Assembly: GCA_945865665.1 (NCBI GenBank)
Contig: CAMBEE010000009.1
Span: forward strand, 1 to 54,831
Direction of reading: 5' to 3'
DNA: 54,831 nt
Source of the DNA: an uncultured Clostridium sp.
Lineage (GTDB): Bacteria > Bacillota > Clostridia > TANB77 > CAG-508
The notes beneath the pieces were generated by a model, which was not told the origin of the DNA, made no database searches, and was given only the letters and a program-made list of their open reading frames with translations. This document shows positions 28,901-36,629 of this stretch, one piece after another. The position numbers and the translations under genes are program-made. Within the stretch, counting starts at the first letter, position 1; each line of letters opens with the position of its first letter.

Positions 28901-29547
28901 AAATATTTTTTAGCCTTATCTGCTTGCATTTGTAAAGGTTCTAGATTACCTTCAATTTCAGTCAAAATGTCATTGATTCTTAAAAGATTCAATTTTGTAT
29001 GTTCCAACTTTTTCTCAGACTCTTGCTTTCTTGTCCTATATTTAACAATACCAGCAGCCTCTTCAAAAATATGTCTTCTATCCTCAGATTTGTTACTCAA
29101 AATTTCATCAATTTTACCTTGTCCAATAATTGAATATCCATCTTTACCAATACCAGTATCCATAAATAATTCCAATACATCTTTTAATCTGCATGGAACT
29201 TTGTTTATATAATAACCAGTCTCTCCACTTCTATAGATTTTTCTTGTAACTGTTACTTCCGTATATTCAATCGGCAATGCACCATCAGAATTATCAAACA
29301 CCAAAGAAGCCTCGGCAAAGCCCAAAGACTTTCTATTTTGAGTTCCTGCAAATATGATGTCTAGAGATTTTGTACCTCGTAATGATTTCATGCTTTGTTC
29401 TCCAAGTACCCATCTAATTGCATCTGATATGTTGCTTTTTCCTGAACCATTTGGTCCTATTACTGTTGTTATTCCTGGCATTAGTTCTAATACTGTTTTA
29501 TCTGCAAAGGATTTAAATCCTTGTAATTCTAATCTTTTTAAATACAT
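25999..29547 (-). CDS. smc: Chromosome segregation ATPase SMC
   Basis: 1182 residues, full length. Core of the SMC-ScpAB condensin that organises the chromosome. Walker A GPNGSGKSNISDAIRWVLGE starts near residue 32. Long coiled coils flank the hinge (about 510-660, with GVLANIIEVPDELQTAIEMC and GAITGGSVAKK). The C-terminal head has the signature LLSGGEKAFTAIALLFAI and Walker B FCVLDEIEAALDD. In many Clostridia smc follows rnc and a radical SAM gene; here those genes lie 24 kb away at the other end of the window. No in-frame CGG among 1182 codons. Confidence 0.97.
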   Translation of the reverse strand: MYLKRLELQGFKSFADKTVLELMPGITTVIGPNGSGKSNISDAIRWVLGEQSMKSLRGTKSLDIIFAGTQNRKSLGFAEASLVFDNSDGALPIEYTEVTVTRKIYRSGETGYYINKVPCRLKDVLELFMDTGIGKDGYSIIGQGKIDEILSNKSEDRRHIFEEAAGIVKYRTRKQESEKKLEHTKLNLLRINDILTEIEGNLEPLQMQADKAKKYLNLREELKNIEIGLFVYNIEKYKQDLEKVVQDIEIMQSQCNDEEGRLERVKILKEELKSSIDEITETIENMSNIGFESQKQIEQLNSDINVAKTRIANNNENNDRYLKEIEEQNVKIQELKDEIEQKEAKKDNLKQNKEKFEKELNEKQAELDKLTEKLSSKELEIEGYKHTVEENTDKKYELQSEINAQNINYQNFEKRQAQIKQEMQSTISELDGTRLNKEDITKQFNEIENKKNKAQNSLNEVAKQREEANQKIKSFESNINILSSEMRIKESRLKFLIETEKEKEGYIKSVKSLLKDCENIKELGKGMNGVLANIIEVPDELQTAIEMCLGASLQNIVTETETDAKRLVEHLRKNNLGRASFLPISSVKGKKLDKIKGNESGVIGIASDLVKYNKKYEQIILNLLGRTVIVDNMDTAIKVAKQNGYTFRIVTKEGDLINPSGAITGGSVAKKTVNILGRGKEIEKLEKEIKNLKQKIEKLENDKQNYEESIEGILELSANLEKELQEIDITYATEKQKVISINENIEKLEKRLNRLKEEQTNLEKQKGEAVSAKGDLQVEINKIVEQNEELSKIITEFAELNKDDQKYIDDLNFDITNLKISVSSFDESEASIQEIQERINQELENAHTSIENKNVQIEQIKKDNEDLEKSIQETLQKIEEVKESVNSSSSKIEELKQERAQKSEKLSKQEDEITAKFKVIEDLKGQLVKLDVKKTKIEEDINGIINKMWEEYELTPNNAEQYQKPENVALTQRRVNNLRTEIRELGSVNVDSIEEYKNLKDRYDFMSEQRLDLENTMSKLRKVISDMTQIMKEQFKEKFKVINKNFGEVFAELFGGGKAELTLEDEENILECGIEITVQPPGKKLQNMMLLSGGEKAFTAIALLFAILKINPAPFCVLDEIEAALDDVNVFRYADYLKKFTDHTQFLVITHRKGTMEVADTVYGVTMEESGISKLLSMKLKQ

Positions 29548-29564
29548 TTATCTTCTCACCTTTT

Positions 29565-29640
29565 TTGCCGGATTTAGGGACGTTCCTTTTTCTCCTTTTA
29601 CTGAAGAATTAGGGACAGTGCTTTAATTCCGTTTTATTTT
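29565..29640. repeat. Decayed REP-like repeat upstream of smc
   Basis: Contains GGATTTAGGGACGTTCC and AATTAGGGACAGTGC, which resemble the outer part of the REP-like hairpins (GGGATT...GGGAC). Pairing is poor, so it is probably an old copy. Confidence 0.5.
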
Positions 29641-29691
29641 AGGATATCTTTTATCCGTTTTTGCTTTCTACATTTTACTATAAGAAATGAC

Positions 29692-29721
29692 AAAAAGCAA
29701 GAAAATTTTTCTTGCTTTTTT
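29692..29721 (-). terminator. Terminator after the pilin-like gene
   Basis: AAAAAGCAAGAAAA pairs with TTTTCTTGCTTTTT almost without a loop and is followed by T-rich sequence on either strand. A near-copy occurs at 31885-31914 on the other side of the gene. Confidence 0.7.
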
Positions 29722-29760
29722 ATTAAAATTTTATTATCTTAGTTGTATTTATCTTTAATT

Positions 29761-31485
29761 CTATTCAACATTATATCTATCTTTTTCATATCGATAATCC
29801 TCAAGTGCTTCATCTTTTGTTAAATACTTATTGTATACTTTTACTGAATAGATATTTCCTTTATAGTATTGACTTTGACCTCCGACCCATCTTCCAATAT
29901 TGAAATTTAAATCTGGATATGTTAATCCTTGTGGTACAACTATGTTTTTATCTAATTTTCCGTCTATATATAAAATTAATCGATTTCCTTTATATGTTGC
30001 AATTATATTGTGCTTCTTTCCATCATTTAATGTTTTTGAACTATTAATTCTTTGAGCATCATAGCTATCCAAGTGGAACTTCAAATAATTATCTGAATGA
30101 TCATCAATTCCTAATCCACTTCCTCCTGTATTGTGTACTCCCATAAGAGTTTTCATTTGTTGTGATTCACTATATGATATAGTACATTCATAAGTAAACG
30201 AATGGTTATTCTCTAATCCTATTTTTCCACAATCTATATAGTCATCTGTTCCATCAAAGTATAATGAATCACCATTCCAAGTTAGATCTCCATTTAATAC
30301 TCCACTATTTGAGTCACTAGCCAAATTTTTCCACTCTTGTGTTTCTGAATTATGCCCTGTTCCCACATTATTTTTCGCATCATAATATAACAATATACTT
30401 CCATCATCTTTCTTTTCAAATTCATATTTTTGCTTATCGGCTTTATAATTATTTAAAACCTCTTCGTTGTTCAAATATTTATTATAAACCAAAACATTAT
30501 ATATATTTCCTTTGTAATATTGGCTTTGTCCTCCAATCCATCTTCCTATATTAAAGTTTAAATCTGGATATGTTAAACTATTTGAAACTACTCCACTATT
30601 ATTCAATTCACCGTCTATATATAAATATAGTTTTGATTCCTCACTATTATAGGTTGCAATAATTTGGTGTATGTCTCCGTCATTTAACGTTATTGTACTA
30701 TTAATTCTTTGAGCATCATAGCTGTCCAAGTGGAATTTCAAATAATTATCTGAATGATCATCAATTCCTAATCCACTTCCTCCTGTATTGTGTACTCCCA
30801 TAAGAGTTTTCATTTGTTGTGATTCACTATATGATATAGTACATTCATAAGTAAACGAATGGTTATTCTCTAATCCTATTTTTCCACAATCTATATAGTC
30901 ATCTGTTCCATCAAAATATAATGAATCTCCATTCCAAGTTGGATTTCCATTTAGTATTCCATTATTTGAGTCACCATCCAAATTCTTCCACTCTTGCGTT
31001 TCTGCATTATAACCAGTTCCTACATTATTTTTTGCATCATAGTGTAACAACAAATCATCCTTTATATATTTCATTTCAAGTACATTATTGTTTTCCTGTC
31101 CGTCTATTATATTTAAATTTGCATCTATTAAAAACTCTTTTGTTATATTATTTTTCTTTAATTTTATTTTTTTATTATTTTCTTGTGTTTCTGTTACACT
31201 TATTTGATTATAGCCTTTTAACTCAGATTCTAGCCACTTTTGAGTTATATCATTTAGTATAGCATTTCCTTCTTTTTCTATTTGCAAATTATGTATTGCA
31301 AGTGTTAGTTCTTCTCTCATTTCTGATTCTTTTTGAACTTGATTTGCTTGATTTGCTTTTTTAAATAATCCTGTTTTTGTTAATGCTGATATTCCTACTC
31401 CTGCCAAAATCAACAGAATAATAATTGTTATCACTAAAGCAATAAGTGTAATTCCTTTTTCCTTATTTTTCCATATATGTTCCAT
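29761..31485 (-). CDS. Type IV pilin-like surface protein with two tandem LamG domains
   Basis: 574 residues. A prepilin-type leader KEKG-ITLIALVITIIILLIL (cleavage expected after G11) starts a helix to about residue 75. Two concanavalin/LamG domains follow (about 145-350 and 364-574), each beginning with YDAKNNVGTG and ending with NIGRW..GQSQYYKGNIY. LamG folds commonly bind carbohydrates or act as adhesion modules, so this is probably a minor pilin or surface-exposed pseudopilin (inference). AGGAGG precedes the ATG. No pilus assembly genes are nearby. The two domains are almost identical in DNA across long stretches, which indicates recent duplication or gene conversion. Confidence 0.85.
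   Translation of the reverse strand: MEHIWKNKEKGITLIALVITIIILLILAGVGISALTKTGLFKKANQANQVQKESEMREELTLAIHNLQIEKEGNAILNDITQKWLESELKGYNQISVTETQENNKKIKLKKNNITKEFLIDANLNIIDGQENNNVLEMKYIKDDLLLHYDAKNNVGTGYNAETQEWKNLDGDSNNGILNGNPTWNGDSLYFDGTDDYIDCGKIGLENNHSFTYECTISYSESQQMKTLMGVHNTGGSGLGIDDHSDNYLKFHLDSYDAQRINSTITLNDGDIHQIIATYNSEESKLYLYIDGELNNSGVVSNSLTYPDLNFNIGRWIGGQSQYYKGNIYNVLVYNKYLNNEEVLNNYKADKQKYEFEKKDDGSILLYYDAKNNVGTGHNSETQEWKNLASDSNSGVLNGDLTWNGDSLYFDGTDDYIDCGKIGLENNHSFTYECTISYSESQQMKTLMGVHNTGGSGLGIDDHSDNYLKFHLDSYDAQRINSSKTLNDGKKHNIIATYKGNRLILYIDGKLDKNIVVPQGLTYPDLNFNIGRWVGGQSQYYKGNIYSVKVYNKYLTKDEALEDYRYEKDRYNVE
29780..31053. repeat. In-frame tandem duplication within the pilin-like gene
   Basis: Two units of about 650 bases (219 codons). 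Stretches such as 30106-30259 and 30761-30914 are essentially identical, while flanks differ by scattered substitutions. The units could recombine to change domain number. Confidence 0.85.
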
Positions 31486-31636
31486 ATGTTTCCTCCTATG
31501 TATAAGTATTTTCTATTTTATTTTTATCATACTAAAACTATTAATTTTCTGTAATCATTATACATATAAATAACCTACTTGTAAATAGCTCATTTATATT
31601 TTTCTTTTGTTATAAAATTTTTTCGAGGTGAATTTT

Positions 31637-31852
31637 ATGTTGAATTTTAATATAGAAAAATTATTGAAAAAAAGAAAAAAATCAAAATACTGGCTATGTC
31701 AAAATATGAATATAACAAATAGAAATTTAAACAGAATTATAAATGGTGAAACATCTTCTATATATTTCAAATATTTAGAGGATTTATGCAAATATTTAGA
31801 ATGTGATATATCAGAATTAATTAGTATAGATAATAATAAAAATATTTCTTAA
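31637..31852 (+). CDS. Small Cro/C1-type helix-turn-helix protein
   Basis: 71 residues, nearly all one DNA-binding domain: IEKLLKKRKKSKYWLCQNMN, NITNRNLNRIINGETSSI and LEDLCKYLECDISELISI. This short form is common for stand-alone repressors. The ATG at 31637 follows CGAGGTG; a GTG at 31628 lies inside that site. It is transcribed away from the pilin-like gene and has its own terminator. Its targets are unknown, but the divergent pilin-like gene is a candidate. Confidence 0.82.
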   Translation: MLNFNIEKLLKKRKKSKYWLCQNMNITNRNLNRIINGETSSIYFKYLEDLCKYLECDISELISIDNNKNIS

Positions 31853-31884
31853 ATTATATTTTATATTTCTTTGGTTAATACTTT

Positions 31885-31914
31885 AAAAGCAAGACAATTT
31901 TTCTTGCTTTTTTG
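31885..31914 (+). terminator. Terminator after the small HTH gene
   Basis: AAAAGCAAGA (31885-31894) pairs with TCTTGCTTTT, followed by T-rich sequence. Confidence 0.8.
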
Positions 31915-31959
31915 TTTACATTTCTTGATTTTTCTGACTCACTAGTTCAAAAAACTGCC

Positions 31960-31988
31960 TTGACATCACTCTATTTTTGGCATATACT
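31960..31988 (+). promoter_or_regulatory. Sigma-70 promoter of the por operon
   Basis: TTGACA (31960-31965), 17-base spacer, TATACT (31983-31988): close to consensus, about 105 bases before porG. The long leader has no clear riboswitch. Confidence 0.8.
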
Positions 31989-32092
31989 AGATACATACTA
32001 TGCGTGTATATAAAGCATGCAAAATCAAATAATATAATAAAGTTTTAATCATTTTATTTTTTATTCGATAATTTTTAAAGGAGGCAATTATT

Positions 32093-32671
32093 ATGAATAA
32101 CCTAATAGAAATTAGATGGCACGGTAGAGGCGGTCAAGGCGCAAAAACAGCATCATTATTATTAGCTGACGCCGCATTTAATACTGGAAAATACATTCAA
32201 GGTTTCCCTGAATATGGACCAGAAAGAATGGGAGCACCGATTACTGCTTATAACAGAATTAGTGACAAACCTATTACAGTTCATAGTAACATCTATGAAC
32301 CAGATTATGTTGTTGTTGTTGATGACACATTATTAGAAACTGTTCCAGTAACAGCAGGTCTAAAAGAAACAGGTGCAATTGTAATTAATACAACAAAATC
32401 TGCAGACTATTTAAGAAGTGTGTTAAATGGTTACAAAGGTGATGTTTACACAATAGATGCAAGAAAAATATCAATTGAATCATTAGGAAGATATTTTCCA
32501 AATACACCTATGCTTGCTGCAATTGTTAAAGTTAGTGGAATTATGTCTGACGAAGCTTTTCTTGAAGATATGAAAGGCTCATTTAAACATAAATTTGCTA
32601 AAAAGCCAGAAGTTATTGATGGAAATATGAAAGCTCTAGAAATGGCTTTAAAAGAAGTTAAAAAAATTTAA
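32093..32671 (+). CDS. porG: Pyruvate:ferredoxin oxidoreductase gamma subunit
   Basis: 192 residues. IRWHGRGGQGAKTASLLLAD is the typical start of the gamma domain, and FPEYGPERMGAPITAYNRIS and NTPMLAAIVKVSG follow. With the next three genes it forms the four-subunit archaeal-type enzyme that converts pyruvate, CoA and oxidised ferredoxin to acetyl-CoA, CO2 and reduced ferredoxin. AAAGGAGG precedes the ATG. A string of three REP-like hairpins separates it from porD, which could affect mRNA stability and subunit ratio. Confidence 0.93.
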   Translation: MNNLIEIRWHGRGGQGAKTASLLLADAAFNTGKYIQGFPEYGPERMGAPITAYNRISDKPITVHSNIYEPDYVVVVDDTLLETVPVTAGLKETGAIVINTTKSADYLRSVLNGYKGDVYTIDARKISIESLGRYFPNTPMLAAIVKVSGIMSDEAFLEDMKGSFKHKFAKKPEVIDGNMKALEMALKEVKKI

Positions 32672-32794
32672 CGGGATTTGGGGACGGGTCTTTAATCCCT
32701 AAAAAATTTTAAAAAAATCGGGATTAGAGACCCGTCCCCAAATCCCTAAAAAAATTTTAAAAAATCGGGACTAAAGACCCGTCCCCAAATCCCG
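32672..32794. repeat. Three REP-like hairpins inside the por operon
   Basis: Units at 32672-32700, 32719-32747 and 32766-32794, joined by AAAAAATTTTAAAAAAATCG-type spacers. The first is inverted relative to the other two. Each has GGGACGGGTCT or its complement within outer GGGATT/AATCCC-type arms. The last is followed by T7 and could partly terminate transcription before porD. Confidence 0.9.
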
Positions 32795-32821
32795 ATTTTT
32801 TTACAAGGAAAGGTGAAAAAG

Positions 32822-33124
32822 ATGTCAAATATAGATAAAACAACACCTATGGAAGATTTAACAATAGGTGGAAACATATATGAAGCAGGTAATGCCAGAA
32901 AATTTAAAACTGGTGACTGGAGAAGTGTTAAACCTGTATGGATAGAAGAAAAATGCAAACAATGTGGATTATGCTACCCTGTTTGTCCAGATAATAGTAT
33001 TCCTGTTTGCAAAGGTTCTTTAAAAAGAGAAGATTATAATTATGATTATTGTAAAGGATGTGGCGTTTGTGCTAAAGCTTGCCCATTTGGTGCAATTGTT
33101 ATGAAGGAAGAAGGTGCTGAATAA
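32822..33124 (+). CDS. porD: Pyruvate:ferredoxin oxidoreductase delta subunit (2[4Fe-4S] ferredoxin)
   Basis: 100 residues with two complete CxxCxxCxxxC motifs: CKQCGLCYPVCPDN and CKGCGVCAKACPFG. It passes electrons from the TPP site to external ferredoxin. The N-terminal part (TIGGNIYEAGNARKFKTGDW, then RSVKPVW) is typical of PorD. ATG 32822 follows GGAAAGGTG; the GTG at 32813 lies within that site. The stop overlaps the porA start (TAATGA). Confidence 0.93.
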   Translation: MSNIDKTTPMEDLTIGGNIYEAGNARKFKTGDWRSVKPVWIEEKCKQCGLCYPVCPDNSIPVCKGSLKREDYNYDYCKGCGVCAKACPFGAIVMKEEGAE

Positions 33125-34311
33125 TGAGTATAAGAGAAAGATTAAGTGGTAATGAAGCTGTTGCAACTGCTATGAAACAAATTAATCCTGATGTTGTTGC
33201 TGCTTTCCCTATCACACCATCAACTGAAATTCCTCAATATTTTTCAACATTTGTTGCAAATGGTTCAGTTGATACTGAATTCGTTGCTGTTGAAAGTGAA
33301 CATAGTGCTATGAGTGCTTGTATTGGTGCTGAAGCCGCTGGTTCAAGAGCTATGACTGCGACATCTGCAAATGGTTTGTCTTTAATGTGGGAAATGATTT
33401 ACATTGCTTCAAGTTTAAGACTTCCTATAGTTATGAACTTGGTTAACAGAGCCGTATCTGGTCCACTTAACATACACAATGACCATTCAGATGCAATGGG
33501 TGTTCGTGACGCTGGTTGGATAATGTTATTTTCTGAAAATAATCAAGAGGCTTATGATAATAACTTGATGGCTCACAAAATTGCAGAAAACAAAGATGTT
33601 CAACTTCCAATTATGATTTGTCAAGATGGATTTATAACATCACATTCAATTGAAAATATCGAATTAGAGAATGACGAAGATGTTAAAAAATTTGTTGGTG
33701 AATATCACCCTGAACATTATTTATTAAATAAAAAAGAACCAATGGCAATTGGTCCACTGGATTTACAAGCTTACCTTTTTGAACACAAGGCTCAACAAGG
33801 AAATGCTATGAAAGCTGCAAAACAAGTTATTTTAGATGTTTCAAAAGAGTTCGAAAAATGGACTGGTAGACATTATGATTTATTTGAAGAATATAAATTA
33901 GATGATGCAGAAATCGCAATTGTTTGTATGAACTCAACTGCTGGTACAACAAAAGCTGTTGTTGATAAATTAAGAGAGCAAGGTGTTAAAGCTGGTTTAT
34001 TAAAAATCAGAGTTTACAGACCATTCCCAGGTGAAGAAGTTGCAAAAGCATTGTCACATTTAAAAGCTGTTGCAGTATTAGATAAGTCTGATTCTTTAAA
34101 TGCTATCGGTGGTGCTTTGTTTGAAGATGTTGTTTCTAGCATGTATGTTGCTAAACAAAATGTTCCAGTTGTTAATTATGTTTATGGAATTGGTGGTAGA
34201 GACACAACAGAAAAAGAAATCAATTCAGTTTATGCAGATTTAGCTGAAATTGCTAAAGACGGAAAAGTTGAAAATCCTTATAGATATTTAGGACTAAGAA
34301 CTAAGAACTAA
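33124..34311 (+). CDS. porA: Pyruvate:ferredoxin oxidoreductase alpha subunit
   Basis: 395 residues. SGNEAVATAMKQINPDVVAA, FPITPSTEIPQYFS and TEFVAVESEHSAMSACIGAE mark the pyrimidine-binding domain of the TPP enzyme. The C-terminal transketolase-like domain contains LLKIRVYRPFPGEEVAKAL. The ATG overlaps the porD stop, giving translational coupling. The final codons (GLRTKN) and the stop lie within a 7-bp tandem repeat array, so length changes there would alter the tail. Confidence 0.94.
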   Translation: MSIRERLSGNEAVATAMKQINPDVVAAFPITPSTEIPQYFSTFVANGSVDTEFVAVESEHSAMSACIGAEAAGSRAMTATSANGLSLMWEMIYIASSLRLPIVMNLVNRAVSGPLNIHNDHSDAMGVRDAGWIMLFSENNQEAYDNNLMAHKIAENKDVQLPIMICQDGFITSHSIENIELENDEDVKKFVGEYHPEHYLLNKKEPMAIGPLDLQAYLFEHKAQQGNAMKAAKQVILDVSKEFEKWTGRHYDLFEEYKLDDAEIAIVCMNSTAGTTKAVVDKLREQGVKAGLLKIRVYRPFPGEEVAKALSHLKAVAVLDKSDSLNAIGGALFEDVVSSMYVAKQNVPVVNYVYGIGGRDTTEKEINSVYADLAEIAKDGKVENPYRYLGLRTKN

Positions 34312-34356
34312 GAACTAAGAACCAAGAAATAAAAAATAATAAATAATAAATAATAA
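34293..34356 (+). repeat. Microsatellite across the porA stop codon
   Basis: About four units of ACTAAGA/AACTAAG followed by repeated AATAAT/AAATAAT units. The porA TAA lies inside the first array. Unit length 7 is not a multiple of 3, so a changed copy number would move the frame at the C-terminus. Confidence 0.8.
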
Positions 34357-34442
34357 ATTTCATATTTTTATTTTATTATGAACAGATATGAACAAATAGA
34401 AGATTTTATTTTATTAGGAATAAAACGAAAGGAGAAAAAATT

Positions 34443-35393
34443 ATGGCATATAATGTTAAAGAAATAGTTGCAAATAAGCCTTCAAGATTTACAGAAGGTC
34501 ATAGAATGTGTGCCGGATGTGGAGCACCTGTTGTTGCAAGACACATTTTAAGAGCACTAAAAGAAGAAGACCACGCAGTAATATCAACTGCAACTGGATG
34601 TATGGAAGTATCAACATTTATTTACCCATACACAGCATGGACAGATTCATTTATCCATACAGCATTTGAATGTACATCTGCTACTTTATCAGGAGTAGAA
34701 GCTGCATACAAATCACTAAAAAAACAAGGAAAATTACCAGAAGATGAACACACAAAATTCATCGCATTTGGTGGAGATGGTGGAACTTATGATATTGGTT
34801 TACAATCACTATCAGGAGCAATGGAAAGAGGCCATGACATGTTATATGTTTGCTATGACAATGGTGCATACATGAATACAGGTATTCAACGTTCATCTGC
34901 AACACCAAAATTTGCAGACACAACTACATCACCTGCTGGAAAAGTCATCCCTGGTAAAATGCAGTCAAGAAAAGATTTAACAAAAATAATGGTAGGACAT
35001 CATTTACCATATGTCGCACAATCAATTGCAGTAAACAATATGAAAGATTTATATGAAAAAGCTGAAAAAGCAATTTATACAGAAGGTCCAACATTTTTAA
35101 ATGTTATGGCTCCATGTCCTAGAGGTTGGGGTTATGCAACAGAAGATTTAATGAAAATTAATAAATTGGCTGTTGAAACTTGCTATTGGCCTTTATATGA
35201 AGTTGTTGACGGTGTTTATCATATTTCTTATAAACCTGCTAAAAAACTTCCTATTGAAGAATTCTTGAAGCCTCAAAAGAGATTTAAGCATATGTTTAAA
35301 TCTGGTAATGAATGGATGATTGAAGAGTTCCAAAAAGAAGTTGATAAAAGATGGCAAGAGCTTTTGGATTTGGAAGAGATTACAAATAGATAA
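34443..35393 (+). CDS. porB: Pyruvate:ferredoxin oxidoreductase beta subunit
   Basis: 316 residues. It binds TPP diphosphate and magnesium through GGDGGTYDIGLQSLSGAM and CYDNGAYMNTGIQRSSATP. Cysteines for the proximal cluster are in HRMCAGCGAP and downstream (CMEV, APCPRGW). MNTGIQRS.ATP favours pyruvate over branched-chain 2-oxoacids. AAAGGAG precedes the ATG after a 131-base AT-rich gap. A REP-like hairpin followed by T7 just past the stop probably ends the operon. Confidence 0.94.
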   Translation: MAYNVKEIVANKPSRFTEGHRMCAGCGAPVVARHILRALKEEDHAVISTATGCMEVSTFIYPYTAWTDSFIHTAFECTSATLSGVEAAYKSLKKQGKLPEDEHTKFIAFGGDGGTYDIGLQSLSGAMERGHDMLYVCYDNGAYMNTGIQRSSATPKFADTTTSPAGKVIPGKMQSRKDLTKIMVGHHLPYVAQSIAVNNMKDLYEKAEKAIYTEGPTFLNVMAPCPRGWGYATEDLMKINKLAVETCYWPLYEVVDGVYHISYKPAKKLPIEEFLKPQKRFKHMFKSGNEWMIEEFQKEVDKRWQELLDLEEITNR

Positions 35394-35399
35394 AAATTT

Positions 35400-35428
35400 C
35401 GGGATTTGGGGACGGGTCTCCAATCCCG
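35400..35428. repeat. REP-like hairpin left of the RAYT gene; terminator for por
   Basis: A 29-bp near-palindrome (CGGGATTTGGGGAC, GG, GTCTCCAATCCCG) followed by T7. It is in inverted orientation relative to the copy at 36424-36452, so the two bracket the transposase gene. Confidence 0.9.
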
Positions 35429-35433
35429 TTTTT

Positions 35434-36192
35434 TTATTTTAATTTATTTTTTAGATATCCTATTCTATTTTTTCCTATTCCTAATACTGTTGCAATCTGT
35501 TTATCATTTAAATTAGTCTTATTTTCTAATTCAAAAATAAGATTTATTAATAAATTATTTTCCTTTGTTATAATTTTAGTAGATTCAATTTTATTTTTTA
35601 ATTTAAATTCATTTATAACATCATTATATGTTTTTTCAATAGTCACATTTTTTAAATACTTATCAAAATATTCCTTATGCAGTTCTATGAAAATTTCTTT
35701 ATACTCGTATGTATTAAAAATCATGTATACCTTTTCTTTCTCTATATTCCCTTTTATATAATCTACATATGATGAATATTTATAGTCTGCTAATTTCTCA
35801 ATTAATTTAGCTTTGTATGGATTAAAATGTATATATGCCAATACATTATATAAATGGCTTTCATCTTTTATTTGTTCACATTTATATCTGTCTCTAAAAA
35901 CATACCCTACTCTATTTTCTACTTTATTATATATTTGTGCAAATGTTTGATTTATTTCATGCATGCAATTTGAAACATCTTCTATCTTTTCAAATCTAAT
36001 TAAAAGATGTGCATGGTTTTCCATAATCGCAAATGCTAGTAAACATATATTATTTTCATTAAATTTTTCATTTGTTAAATTCATATATAAATTTTTAAAA
36101 TAATTTTTCTGAAAAATATATTCTCTATTTATTCCCTGCACCATAATATGCAAGAAAGATGATAAATAATTTTTTCTACTTATTCTCGACAT
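35434..36192 (-). CDS. REP-associated tyrosine transposase (RAYT, Y1/IS200-like superfamily)
   Basis: 252 residues. HIMVQGINREYIF at the N-terminus, the HUH motif in AFAIMENHAHLLIRF (about residues 56-62) and the segment VGYVFRDRYKCEQI...AYIHFNPYKAKLI match COG1943-type RAYT proteins. The catalytic tyrosine is probably in FRDRYKCEQI or nearby. These enzymes cut and join single-stranded hairpins and spread REP sequences. It is bracketed by inverted copies of the hairpin family seen at many places in this window. A C-terminal extension (about 195-252) ends with a helix-turn-helix-like NLNDKQIATVLGIGKNRIGY, possibly DNA-binding. Confidence 0.87.
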   Translation of the reverse strand: MSRISRKNYLSSFLHIMVQGINREYIFQKNYFKNLYMNLTNEKFNENNICLLAFAIMENHAHLLIRFEKIEDVSNCMHEINQTFAQIYNKVENRVGYVFRDRYKCEQIKDESHLYNVLAYIHFNPYKAKLIEKLADYKYSSYVDYIKGNIEKEKVYMIFNTYEYKEIFIELHKEYFDKYLKNVTIEKTYNDVINEFKLKNKIESTKIITKENNLLINLIFELENKTNLNDKQIATVLGIGKNRIGYLKNKLK

Positions 36193-36423
36193 TTGACTCC
36201 TTTCTAAACTTTTATACTTTTAATTTGTGAAATTTTCGCAAAAAGTCTTTAATATATTATTATAATAATCTAATTATATGGATAATTTTTCCGATTTTAA
36301 TATACTAATGAATAAATTTTAGAATTAAATTTTTTAAACATTATACTTTTAAGATAATTTATTTTTAAGCTTAACTAATTATAAACTTAATTATTTGGTA
36401 AAAAATATAATTAATATATTTTT

Positions 36424-36452
36424 CGGGATTGGAGACCCGTCCCCCAATCCCG
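36424..36452. repeat. REP-like hairpin right of the RAYT gene
   Basis: CGGGATTGGAGAC, CC, GTCCCCCAATCCCG: a 12-bp stem with one A-C mismatch and a tight loop. It is the inverted partner of 35400-35428. It also lies just past the ferredoxin stop and may serve as its terminator. Confidence 0.9.
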
Positions 36453-36458
36453 AAATTT

Positions 36459-36629
36459 TTATTCTTCCTCTGGTGCTCCAACTGGGCAAACTCCTGCACA
36501 AGTACCACAAGAAATACATGCTGATGAATCTATAACGAATTTATCTTCACCTTGTGAAATGCATCCTACTGGACATTCTGCTGCACAAGCTCCACATGAT
36601 ATACATTTATCTGTAATTTTATATGCCAT
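36459..36629 (-). CDS. 2[4Fe-4S] ferredoxin
   Basis: 56 residues, MAYKITDKCISCGACAAECP and on to VGAPEEE. Both cluster motifs are complete (CISCGACAAECP and CISCGTCAGVCP). It is a low-potential electron carrier, the likely partner of the pyruvate:ferredoxin oxidoreductase encoded 1.1 kb away (inference). The ATG overlaps the end of ricT by 11 bases, with AGGAGGTGAG upstream, so the two are co-transcribed. Confidence 0.95.
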   Translation of the reverse strand: MAYKITDKCISCGACAAECPVGCISQGEDKFVIDSSACISCGTCAGVCPVGAPEEE

